In this document: one piece after another, positions 23,915-33,866 of the stretch
How positions within the stretch are numbered: position 1 is the first letter of the stretch
Layout: each line of letters begins with the position of its first letter
Source: Polyporus tsugae
Taxonomy: Eukaryota; Basidiomycota; Agaricomycetes; Polyporales; Polyporaceae
Direction of reading: 5' to 3'
Length of the DNA stretch: 64,000 nt
Assembly (NCBI GenBank): GCA_024305745.1
Contig: JAHRBS010000004.1
Coordinates: forward strand, 5,270,001 to 5,334,000
Notes under the pieces: generated by a model
What the model saw: only the letters and a program-made list of their open reading frames with translations
The model's database searches: none
Told to the model about the DNA's origin: nothing
Translations under genes and position numbers: made by a program

Positions 23915-24239
23915 ATCGTGGGTGCTTTCCTCGTCTTCCCAGTGGCGCGATACAACTTGAAGCTGCGTCCATCCCACCTTGCCGCAACTTGTACCCCTCG
24001 CCGTCATTCCGACTCCCCTCGGGCCGTCAGCACCGCCGTCTTCCAAGGTCTCTCCGTCGTCAGCGAGTGTGGTGTTTCATCGGATCGCCCCTGTGCCCCC
24101 GCTGCCGTTAGCAAGAGCCCTACGTTGCAGTCCTCCTCTTGGGTGTCACAACCGTGGTATGTGTGCTCTCTCTAATGTTGTTCAGTCCACTAACTCTTCT
24201 CGTCAAGTCCTTACCCGTAGTCTCTGCTGTGCGTTCAGA

Positions 24240-27168
24240 ATGTCACATCGCACATCCGCACCCGGTCCGCAGGTACATGGTTCTACGGTCAATAATATCC
24301 TATGCACATTACTAATGACGTGTTTCAGGGCTTTTCGCTTAGCGTTTTTGTGCACGGGGACCACGTGTACACATCCCCAACACGACTCCAGTTTCCTCCC
24401 AGAGGCCCCCCACCGTCATATGACCATCCCGCCTTGACGGGCGCACCTTCCTCATCGACTTGGTTGCACTGCATGTGGGGAAAGAGGGATTATTTAGAGC
24501 TGGCCTTCTATCCTATCTCCACCCGGCCCTTGGGGGCAATCTTTCAGTCCCTGTGTTTCTATCGCCAAGATATGATCCCGTTGCAAACGTATCAGCCGCA
24601 CCCAAACGCCTCTCTGCAGTACCGTTCCCCTCATGCCGACGAATGGACTAAGCTTGAAGCGACTTTGGTCCAAGTGCGGAATCTTCTCCAGAACCACCGA
24701 TATACCCCTGTCCTTGTTAGTTTGGACAAGGAACCCGTGCCCGGGCCTTGGTCTGAGGCCTATACAAATTGGATGACCGACCGGGAGGCTGCTCAACGCA
24801 AAGCTTATTATGCCCGCAGGAAGTTTATGTACCATATCGCCATCATCTCCTTCCATATCGCCGCCTTGTGGCACCGCACTGGTGACCCACACTGTTGGTA
24901 TGACTACTTGCTCCAGAGCGGCGTGGAGGGTCATATTCTGGACAGCCTCTCAGCAAGCGCCGTCGCGGACTTCACTCTGGCCAACCCGCGAGCAGGTCTC
25001 TTTGTCAATCCCAATGAATGTCCCTGGGTGACCTACCTCCCCGTCCTCATCACTGCTCAAGTACCCGTATTCATTTTCTGGGGCCCGATGCGCTCCCTGA
25101 TCCGAGCCCCTCCTGGGTTCGAGAAGCTTCAGCCTTCCGCGCTTGATGTTTCCGCCGCGCAACGCATGTCAACCAAATCGTCCCTATCGTCGGGACAATT
25201 GTCGGGCCCGTCAGGCCACTCCATCGATGCTCCCTCGACTTCTGTCACCACCAGCTCCTCTGGCGCGGCGGGACGCCCACCACAGTTCTTACCGACTAAT
25301 ACTCCTGGCCAGTTCTTCGCTGCTCGCGCGGTGTACCGCACTGCGTATATTCGCGATGTTGAGACTGAAGAACAGAGAGTGGCTCGTTTGTCTCGAGAGA
25401 AACATGCGGCCAACTATCAAATCTCACAGAAGGGAGGAGATGAACTGTTCGAATGGGACTTTGACTACGAGGGCATGCGGTGGAAGCGGGAAAGAATTAC
25501 CCGTAAGGATCGCGAGAACGTCTGGTCCGGGTACGACTTCACGTGCAAGCGTTACGACCCCGTCACTAGAGAGTGGGATGTCGCGTATTTTTTGGACTAT
25601 GCGAACGCTCAACCCTCCGTCGAGGACGAATACAACAGGCTCCTGGCTGGTGCGCACGAAGATATGGATCGTCGTCCCTCCGACCCGTTCTTCCACGAAG
25701 GGGACTACCAACTTGCCCCTCCCCCTCCCCCTGACGCTCAGTTCTCTGACAATGAAACCTTTGAGATGCCAATGCACGGGGAGGAATTGCAGGTTGGAGG
25801 AGTAGAAGCCATGACCCCCACGTTGATGACCTCGACTCCGGTTGCCTCAACGACCATTGCTAGCGCTACGACTACCGCACGGACGCCCGCTGCGACGACT
25901 ACCGCAACGAACAGCGCCACACCCACCAACCTGGAGGATGGCCAAATCATGGCCTTGGAGGAGAGAGAATGGCACCCAAGATTCCCTACGCTCAATGGTG
26001 TGATCATGTCTCGTCATCTGTTCCGGTGGGGAACATCAGACTTACCGGCTGCCAAACACTTGACCTTGGACGATGCATGCAAGGCCGTCGGTTTTGTTGT
26101 GACATCGGAGATCAGGAGCATTCTCGACAACGACAAGAAGGCCACAGCCTTCGCACAATGGGTCTCTTGTATCGTCCACGATATGACTCCTCCCGCGGAC
26201 TGGTGGCTTTTGGAACCGAAGACGCCTTTCAAACTTCTGGAACTCCTGCGGACGTCCAACCTCCGGGTCTTCACTATGGATGATGCTTACCAACATGTCC
26301 GGTTGTGGGGTTTGGATGACAGACGTAATTCAAGGTACAAGCGGACGTGGTTCATTGCCGTCGACAACCCTTCGACGGCTCTGGAAGCTGCCCTGAGTGC
26401 TCGGTCAGTTGATGAAGTTGCCAGATGGATGGTGACCTTCGGTACGAGCTGCATGCATATAATTGCCATGCGATTGCTAACAGATCCTCAGGTATACAGT
26501 TTCGAACGCTCGTTTACTCACCGAGAGTCACCAGTCTGGTCAAACAAGGACTGACTCGGACAATGGCCGACTCCAACGTCTATCATCGGCTCATGATGCG
26601 TCCTACAAATTACCAGTTCAAAGCGCTGGACTTCTTTGCATATGAAGAAGTTCGTGATCACTTCTTGCGAGCTAATCCCCGCATTGGACGCGCCTCGTTG
26701 TTGGCTGGTGGGATCCTTTGGCGATTGACGATCGAGAGCTTGGTGCCAGACCTTGTTCTAGATGGCCCGGGCGACCTCGCTTACGCTCGCGGGATTGGCT
26801 TCGCTCTTCGTGACAGCGCCGATGACATCTTTGTGGATGACCAGCTCACTACAGATGAGGTTCGTATCATCGTCGGGACGTACATCCGGGAGCCGACACA
26901 ACTGAACAATGCCGCGGGTGCGGGATTACCAATGTGGTGGCCGGATTTCGGTCACTTCGAGGGGTCAGCTCTTGACTGTGGGTGGTGGTCTCCTGTTGCG
27001 GAGGACTGGTATTGTGCTCTCCGGGCACAGTACCGCTCGGGGACTTCCCAGCCGAAGACCGGCTCCCAGTGGCGCAGCGTTCTCAGGAACCGGGACAAAC
27101 GGACTCGGTTGTTCACGAAGAATAGCATGGCGGCTGCGAAAGCATTCCTAGGCGGCATCTCGACGTGA
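24240..27168 (+). CDS. Unrecognised 940-residue Agaricomycete protein
   Basis: Three exons, 24240-24272, 24329-26441 and 26492-27168, join in frame through introns of 56 bp (branch-like ACTAATGAC) and 50 bp, giving about 940 residues. The small first exon supplies the start MSHRTSAPGPQ. Visible motifs: WLHCMWGKRDYLELAFYP; HCWYDYLLQSGVEGHILDSL; FTLANPRAGLFVNPNECPW; VPVFIFWGP; a Ser/Thr-rich linker (about residues 280-330); EEQRVARLSREKHAANYQ; WDFDYEGMRWKRERITRKDRE; a Thr/Ala-rich low-complexity stretch; and a C-terminal domain with MWWPDFGHFEGSALDCGWW and DWYCALRAQYRSG. I recall large multi-copy Agaricomycete families with the WYDYLL and IFWGP motifs, but no function. The frame is intact. Confidence 0.65.
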
Positions 27169-27532
27169 ACAAGATTGGTTACTTGTATGTTCGCATACTT
27201 ACAAATAGAATTAACAGTCTTTTTTAGGTTATTGATGGACATTCAAAGCATGCATTCCGAACTGTATTTGTAATGAACTCATCGCATGTACTGCACTCCT
27301 ACGAATTCGAATCTGTATTCCGATGAACTTGTACTCCTAGAGAATTTTATCCTGTGTACAGAAATCAACCGCTGATCTTCCCCGTGCACGTACGTCGTGC
27401 GCCTGATTCGGAGCAAGGTTGCAACATTGTTGATTGGCGGGCACTAGTGTATGGTCAATTGACACTCACTCACATCTTGACTGGACAAATACAATCCATC
27501 ATATTCACATACGAGTACAAATACACTACAAA
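27169..27532. other. Intergenic region
   Basis: No gene is seen. AT-rich 3' flank of the preceding gene, with several TGAACTTGTA / GAATTCGAATC-like scraps. Confidence 0.5.
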
Positions 27533-28784
27533 CTAGATAAAATGACAATGACGACGACGACACCTAAGCGCTAGACCCCAACAGCCGAAAAGTTCTGCGA
27601 AAGACACCTGTCCTCGACCTCTTGGTCGCCCTCTCATCGTTCCCCCCATCGTCCTGCGTATGCCTCCTCTTGGAAGATGAAGGATCATTAAACACCCCAC
27701 GCAACTCACCAAGCGTCCTCGTAGAAGAGCAACAATTGGTTCGATCGGCACTGTGAACGAAGGTTTTGGTCAGAGGCCGACAGTTGGACTAATTTGACAT
27801 ACCAGCCAGTAGGATGTACCATTGGACTCTAACAGCGTCCGGCGAGGGGCTTTAGACGCGAGCGAAGAGCCGCGATCTACGGGAACCGAGGGGAGGCGAG
27901 AACCAGCTGTTCGATACCAGTCGAAGGCCGAGCGGGTGTAGGTGGTGGGGAGCTCTGGCGGAACGGGCGCACTAAAGGACGCCGAGGTGAGGGTAAATGC
28001 GTCCTCCGCCTGCGAATCATGAGTTGAGGATGGCAGTGTCCAAGCACCTGCAACTTTGCGCACATCGACGGAAGGCGTTCAATACACGCAAGTACAAAAC
28101 GGGATCTAGCAAACGGCACGATTAACCACACTTCTTCAACCTGTCCGAACGCGAACGCGTCGTCTCGCCGGAGTGGTCGCAACCGCGCTCCGTGACACTG
28201 GGCGCAGATGCTGTCAGCGACACGTACGACAACCGAGCCCGATGCGAGACTCACCTGGCAATACTCAGGCGAGGTTGCGCGTGCTCGCGCTCATCGAGTC
28301 CTTCGTCTCGACCAATGAGCCAGAACGGCACACTGTCGACGACGCGGGAGCCGACCACTTCCCCGGCCTGAAAGCGAGTCAGTGACGGCGTAAATGGAGA
28401 CTAGAGCACAGCACAACTCACTGCGAAGAAGGCGAGGACCGACGCGTCGAGTCGCGCCCGGCCTTCGTGCCAAGGAATGCCATGTGTCAGTGGTTGAACA
28501 GGTGGGCACAAGGGAGCACATACTATGTATTTGGACATATTGAGGGCGATGATATGAAGCATACTTGAGGTATTGGAGCTGGACTGAGGGGGCTGAGCTG
28601 GGGGGCTGGGCTGGAGTGGGGGGATGGTGGTGGTTGGAAGGGGAGAGGGAGAGGGAGAGGACCAGGAAAAACTTCTGATGGCGCGGGAGAGTTGGGGCCA
28701 GGATTGAGGATGGTGATCGCGAGAGAGTAGGAGCTGTTGATTGATATGTTTCCCTATGTCCTTATGGGCAGGCTCTGAATACAT
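27533..28784 (-). pseudogene. Decayed paralogue of the Crinkler-like gene
   Basis: Minus-strand frame 28063-27770 is related to the first exon of the 20883 gene: VRKV, THDSQ..EDAF, DWYRTAG and the end of the exon align. Even the first bases of the following intron (GTATGTCAAATTAGTC) are shared. The nuclease-like and kinase-like parts are missing; downstream of the intron only a short frame to about 27533 remains. Upstream, frames to 28784 (Pro/Ser-rich, then DASVLAFFA and EVVGSRVVDSVPFWLIG) could be exons of a different or fused gene. Homology to the intact gene stops exactly where the 205-bp repeat begins at 28063. I read it as a truncated, rearranged copy. Confidence 0.5.
28063..28267. repeat. 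205-bp dispersed repeat, copy 2
   Basis: Matches 3523-3727 with two substitutions. On the minus strand it is open (CHGARLRPLRRDDAFAFGQV, VWLIVPFARSRFVL), so it may once have been an exon. Its left edge coincides with the end of Crinkler-like homology. Confidence 0.9.
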
Positions 28785-30161
28785 CCTGGGCAGTCGAAGA
28801 CAGAGAAGGGAGACCGGTTGCGCTGCAACGCGCCAGGCCTTGTTCCAACGCCCCGTATGTGTTTACCTGTCGTAGTCGTAAGCAATGTCAGTGAAATATC
28901 GAATAGAGACCAACCAAGATACGTACCGTCCGGTCGCGTCACCGCCATGCCTCGAAACCGCCGATCCGGTGTTTTCAAGTCGGGAGCGAAGGCGTGATGA
29001 GCGACGAAGACGGATCGTGAACAGCTCGCGCATTATCTAGAACGAACCGTATGATGAGCTGCACGACCTGCTGCACGAGCTCGTCGACGGACAGCCGAAG
29101 GCCTGGCTAAGGCGCTCCAGATGGATCGACGAGAATCCACGAGCGCCTTGCTCGGAATCAGGCTTCAAGTCAGGTCGAGGATGTGCCAGGTCGCAATGTG
29201 GACGTCTACGCTGTGGCGTACCTGATGATGTATCTCGTCGGTAAATTCGACACACTGATGGAAAATAAAGAACGCACCGAATACCGCTCAAGACGATACG
29301 GTTGTTCGTGTGGGGCTCGAGCAGCTCACGCGCGTACGACTCCCGCCAATGCACACCCCAAAGCTGTGGTTGTTCGGTACCTGCGAGTTGATCGGCGGTG
29401 GCGAGGACGTCGCGAGCGCGCATAGCGATAGCGTTGCGTAGATCGCGATGTCCCCGGGCGCGGATTCAGCGTCGCTCCACTCCTCGAGCCGGCCGACCTT
29501 GAGGAATGCCCGTGTCGCCTCTCATAGTTGCTCTGCCTGGAGTACGAGAGGGCGGTCGCAGCGTCGACCTTGTCCTCCACCTCCCCGCGCTCGGCCGCGT
29601 GCCACTCGCGTTCACGGAGCGGAGCGGGTCGAATTGAGCGGCTTGGAGGACGGAGGTAGCTCAGTCGAGCGCGTTCTCGACTTTGAAGCTATACGTGCCG
29701 GTGTCTGAGGAGCTCCGCCGATCTCGAGAACATGTTGGGAGGTCGTACCGAACTCGACTTCCCACTGACCGGTAGAATGCAACCGAATCGCGGTCGGCGA
29801 GTTACAGCTGGTGTGCCGGTTGGTCCGACACTGAAGGACTGGGGAGTAGTGTAAGCGAAGGGGTAGCATTCAGGGCACTGTGTACATACCACCATGGGAG
29901 TACTGCTGCTCCAAGGACCGCCTGAAAGCCCTCGCTGAGGGGCTGGTGCTCGAAGGAGGTTGTCCTAGGTCCAACGCCGTAGGGCACCCGCGTCTTCTGT
30001 CGGCGCGTACGTCGAGCTACCTGATTAAGCTGAGGCAGAAGGGAGGGGGGTGGAGACAGGTGGAGCCTCGAATTTCAAGACAATGAATGTCCGAGGAGTT
30101 TCGCCGCCGGATGGAGGATAGAGAGACACATGTCGAGACCAAGAGGAAAGCTGAGGAATAC
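28785..30161. other. No confident gene
   Basis: Minus-strand frames at about 29037-29990 are GC-rich and include FLKVGRLEEWSDAESAPGDI-like text. They are broken by stops and match nothing I recognise. They may be remains of a decayed gene. A (GAGAGG)n purine run lies nearby at about 28640-28660. Confidence 0.4.
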
Positions 30162-31488
30162 GATGCGTTGGGTCGACACCACAACACATAAGGCGTGCGG
30201 GGAACGAGAAATGAGAAATCGGAAAGTGCGTCGGGTCTACACCACGACACACTGAGGCTTGGGGAGGTTGGAGATGAGACGAAAGCGAAGTCGACGCCGC
30301 CTATGGCCGATTACAGAGGCTGTACCTCGTGGGAGTTTGTCAGGCCGACCGGCGCTTGCCCACCGAACATCCAGACTCACCTCCCTTCTCTTGTTCTCCC
30401 ACTCCTCTCCGTCGAGCTCCCCGACCTCCATCCTCCTCCCTCATACTGGATGCCGCGGTGTTGACCGCGGCATCCGACTCATTTCTCATGGCTTACTATG
30501 CTCTCTACCCACAGTCGTCGTGGGCCATTCACCGTCTGGCTCACTTCCTGGCCAAATCGACCGCCATCGCGTAGAAACTAGAGATCAACGGGTGCGTTCT
30601 GACCTTCCCCAGTCCGGCTTGACGGTGTCGACCGCTATGCCCTGCGTTGACAATGATCACACTATGTTACTTATGAACTCGTTTCGAAGACTGTCAAATT
30701 CCATCCCTATGGCCTACTGTACATCAGACGATCAACGCTACAAGACGAGGACGGATATCTGCATCCCAAGTCCCCTTGATCAAGCCTGCTGTGGTCTCCA
30801 TTGGACCGATGTTCCACTTCCAGGCGGTACGTTAACTTTGAATATCCTCGTCGTGAGTAGTGCGTGTAGGACTCACGATGAAGTTCAAGATGCAAAGGAG
30901 ACAAACAATCTGGAACATGTTTCTGAATGTGAGTGCCGTAGGCCCTGCGTTTGCCGGGACTTGCATTGGGTTCTCCGCCGGATACTGACTACGCTTTGCC
31001 TGTCGTTCAGGGATGATGCGCTCCCAAATGGAAATAGACGGATGCTCGGTCGATGACGATGTCGCGCAGAGGATTATCGACCGCCCCCCGTCATAGTACG
31101 TCTTTCGGCGATGTCAGATGTCGCCTTCTATCATGTATTAGACGACATACCGTAACACTTTGCACGAGTTCCGTGCCGTCATCACTATGCACCAGCGTGT
31201 CCACCGGAAGGCCGCCTTTCTTCTTGTTGAAGACGTACACCTTTCCGTGGTCACTGCCGATGATAACGACTCGACGGGCCTCACCGAATATGATTGGTTT
31301 CGGCAAGTCTGTACGGGATTTCCCTGCTTTGTATACCGCCACTGTACCCACCCTCGAATTCGGGTCATGCAGAGTGAAACCGCCTGAGTGAGCGATTGCG
31401 ATGAGCTCCTTCCTTTCGTCAATTGCCGCAGAACCTCTAATATGATGGTCAGAATCTGTCTGATTGAGAACAACTGATGCTACATTAC
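30162..31488 (+). repeat. Segmental duplication, left part, copy B
   Basis: Direct copy of 6364-7690. It includes a duplicate of paired-motif element A (motifs at 30170, 30233 and 30457). Flanks differ from copy A at both ends. Confidence 0.95.
30832..31455 (-). pseudogene. Truncated WD40 gene, exons 5-7 only
   Basis: Exons equivalent to 5, 6 and 7 of the WD40 gene lie at 31455-31151, 31101-30986 and 30922-30832 with unchanged splice sites. Exons 1-4 are absent: the break falls inside what was intron 5, and inverted DNA from the far side of the block is joined instead. The original start codon and first half of the propeller are lost. Confidence 0.75.
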
Positions 31489-31591
31489 TTTGGTGAGCTG
31501 GATCACCTCGACGGTCAACACCGAGAGGTGCACGAGGATGGTGGTGGGTGAGGGCGCGTTCAAGAAATTCAAGTTGGTCCTCCGGAGTCAC
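31091..31591 (-). CDS. Chimeric open frame made at the rearrangement junction
   Basis: An unbroken 166-codon frame runs from ATG 31591 through the junction (31488/31489). Its first 35 codons come from inverted paired-motif element B (MTPEDQLEFLERALTHHHPR, also open at 10580). They read straight into the former intron 5 tail and WD40 exon 5 (SGGFTLHDP, VVIIGSDHGKVYVFN). In copy A these two pieces lie 3 kb apart. Whether it is transcribed is unknown; it may be a chance fusion. Confidence 0.4.
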   Translation of the reverse strand: MTPEDQLEFLERALTHHHPRAPLGVDRRGDPAHQSNVASVVLNQTDSDHHIRGSAAIDERKELIAIAHSGGFTLHDPNSRVGTVAVYKAGKSRTDLPKPIIFGEARRVVIIGSDHGKVYVFNKKKGGLPVDTLVHSDDGTELVQSVTVCRLIHDRRRHLTSPKDVL

Positions 31592-33454
31592 CGGCTATGC
31601 CCGACGGCCTTTGTGGGGCAGCACCGCCACATCCGCTTTCGGTGGCCGTCGGCGTCCTGCCACCATCCACGTCCTGCCACCATCCTGCCACCATCCATCG
31701 ACTCACTGTCCATCCACGCCGAACACGTTCGCTGCGGTGTTGACCGCTGCGAATTCTGCTACAAGTCGGACCTCAATCTAGGTGATCGTGGTGTCGACCA
31801 CCACCATCTTGTTAAGTCCTTACGACAACTACATGGTCACTAATCACCGTCTTCGTCCGAGTTGCTGCTCATCTCACTTCGTGCATCTACCGCCTTTCGA
31901 CGCGCCTCAGCCCGCGTCCTCCTGTCCCTCACACCCATCAAGACGGGCCCCCGGGCGCTCCTCTGTGCCTGCTCCGGTTGATCCACGACGACCTGTACCT
32001 CCTTCGCCTTCCGCGCGGCCTCTGCCTCCTCAAGCCGCTCCGCGGCTTTCCCTCGCTCCAAATTTATCTGTAGTGTGGGTAAAATTAGCGAAATGCACCC
32101 AATGGAGATGAAGTGTCTATTGTACCATAGCCTCCGGAAGAGACTTTGGATACTCAGTCCCTTGTGGCACAAATTGCGCGCCACGACGACCAGATGTGTA
32201 CTTGAGACGAAGGTGGATGAAGTCGGCAATGGGCCAGCCATCACGGAACTTCGAGACGATGGGATACTCGGCAGCAATCTATAAAATATCACAAATAAGG
32301 AACACTATGTCAGGATTAGTAGGACGAAAACAACCAACCAGTTTCGTCAGGTTCTTCACGGCACCGGTTGGTTGGTTGCATGCGCTGTGTGCGTGGTCGA
32401 GATAATTGCTAACCTCAGCCTTGACCCGGGATTTGACCGCCTTATAGAGGGACTCTTTCCAACCGAGGATCGCCTGAAGCGAATACCCGCGCTTCTTGCG
32501 ACCGACCTCGCCGTTCGGTTTGGGAATGAGGCCGTCGGCGTCGGGTTCTCCGAGCTTCGTGATCTCGTGATGGACCTCTTTCCCTCCACCTTCATCATCG
32601 GACACGGGCGGGTAAGATGGAAAGCGAACACTCTTGGGCTGGGATGGCCCTGGAGTAGCTTGGCGCGAACGGGATGGTCCCGGAGTACCTTGACGAGAGC
32701 GAGATTGTCCCGGAGTACTTTGACGAGAACGAGGAGAAGGCGTTGTTGCGCGAGGTGAGGTGTCACCGCGGCTCGCGCGGTAGGGATGAGTACGGTCTCG
32801 AGCCCAGCGAGCGAACGGACGCAGCTCAGTGTGGCAGAGGATAGGACGGCGAGGTCGAAAGTAAGAAAGCTCGGTTTGTAACAAGAGTAGGACGCAGGGT
32901 CGTGGCACAGGATCCCACTCGATAGGAGACGGAGGGTGAGGAGGGCGGGGCATACTGTGAGCGCGAACTTCGCGATACATTTCCTCGGTCTGTGGATTTA
33001 AGGATAGGATTCCAACGACAAACGCTCACGACAAACGGCTTCGACGACTCAAGGCACTTCCGACGAATAGGGTCACCGACGCAAGGTGCTTCTGACGAAG
33101 AGCGCTTCCCGACTTTACAATAAGTGAGTTCACGTAAATATAGAAATCCGACAATTGACAATGAGAGATGGTGTCCAACGACGACATGAGAGATGGTGTC
33201 CAACGACGACATGAAGTGGTCTGACAATGAGATTACGCTCAACGACCGGGCGAAGGTGGCATTGACAATCGGAGATGACGCCAGATGACGAAAACAAAAA
33301 AGCTGACGCACAGTATGGGAAGTATAGGAAACCGGCGAAGCCCAACGGGGAGAAGGCGACTAACAATGAGATGAAGCCCAACAAGGAAAACAAAAAGCTG
33401 ACGCGCAGCTGAAGATTCTCAGCCACCGATGAGCGTTAACGGGAGATAAAGATG
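31489..33454 (-). repeat. Segmental duplication, right part, copy B (inverted)
   Basis: Reverse-complement copy of 8739-10682. Motifs of element B are at about 31513 and 31734 with their partners near 31789. A 25-bp unit (GAGATGGTGTCCAACGACGA core) is doubled at about 33163-33212 relative to copy A. Confidence 0.95.
31840..32980 (-). CDS. Unrecognised 340-residue protein, duplicated gene copy B
   Basis: Exons 32980-32339, 32278-32126 and 32067-31840 mirror the gene at 9191-10331, with no protein difference seen. Splice sites, stop and about 400 bp of upstream repeats are carried along, so it should be as functional as copy A. The upstream tandem repeats are one unit longer here. Confidence 0.7.
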
Positions 33455-33866
33455 TTCTGTATCAACTGGCTGTACACGTTTTCGCGCGCCCACCCTGCCC
33501 TCCCTATGTACCTCTTGTTCTATACTTGATAGCACGTGCTCCGAATGTATTCGTTTCTGGGATGCCGGCCACTGTCAAATGCACTGAAATGTTGCAGGAT
33601 AACCATTACACAGTCCCCAGTTCACAGTGAGGATAACAAATGGGAGCGCGTGCTGTCCTGTGTGTTGCAACCAGAAATCCAGGATCGCGACACAAACTGA
33701 CAACAGGGAAGCGCCCTCAGGGAGGCTGCTCACTCAACGTTCTCCGTTCTCAACACACAGGTGGAAGGCCGGGGGAAGGATTGATTGGTAGAGCAGGTGA
33801 ATTATACGAGCGACAAGGTGCACGAGGAGGGGATGAGGACATGGGAATAACGTCAGTTTTAGGGGA
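33455..33866. other. Intergenic region
   Basis: No gene is supported between the duplication edge and the stop codon of the dioxygenase-like gene. Confidence 0.5.
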
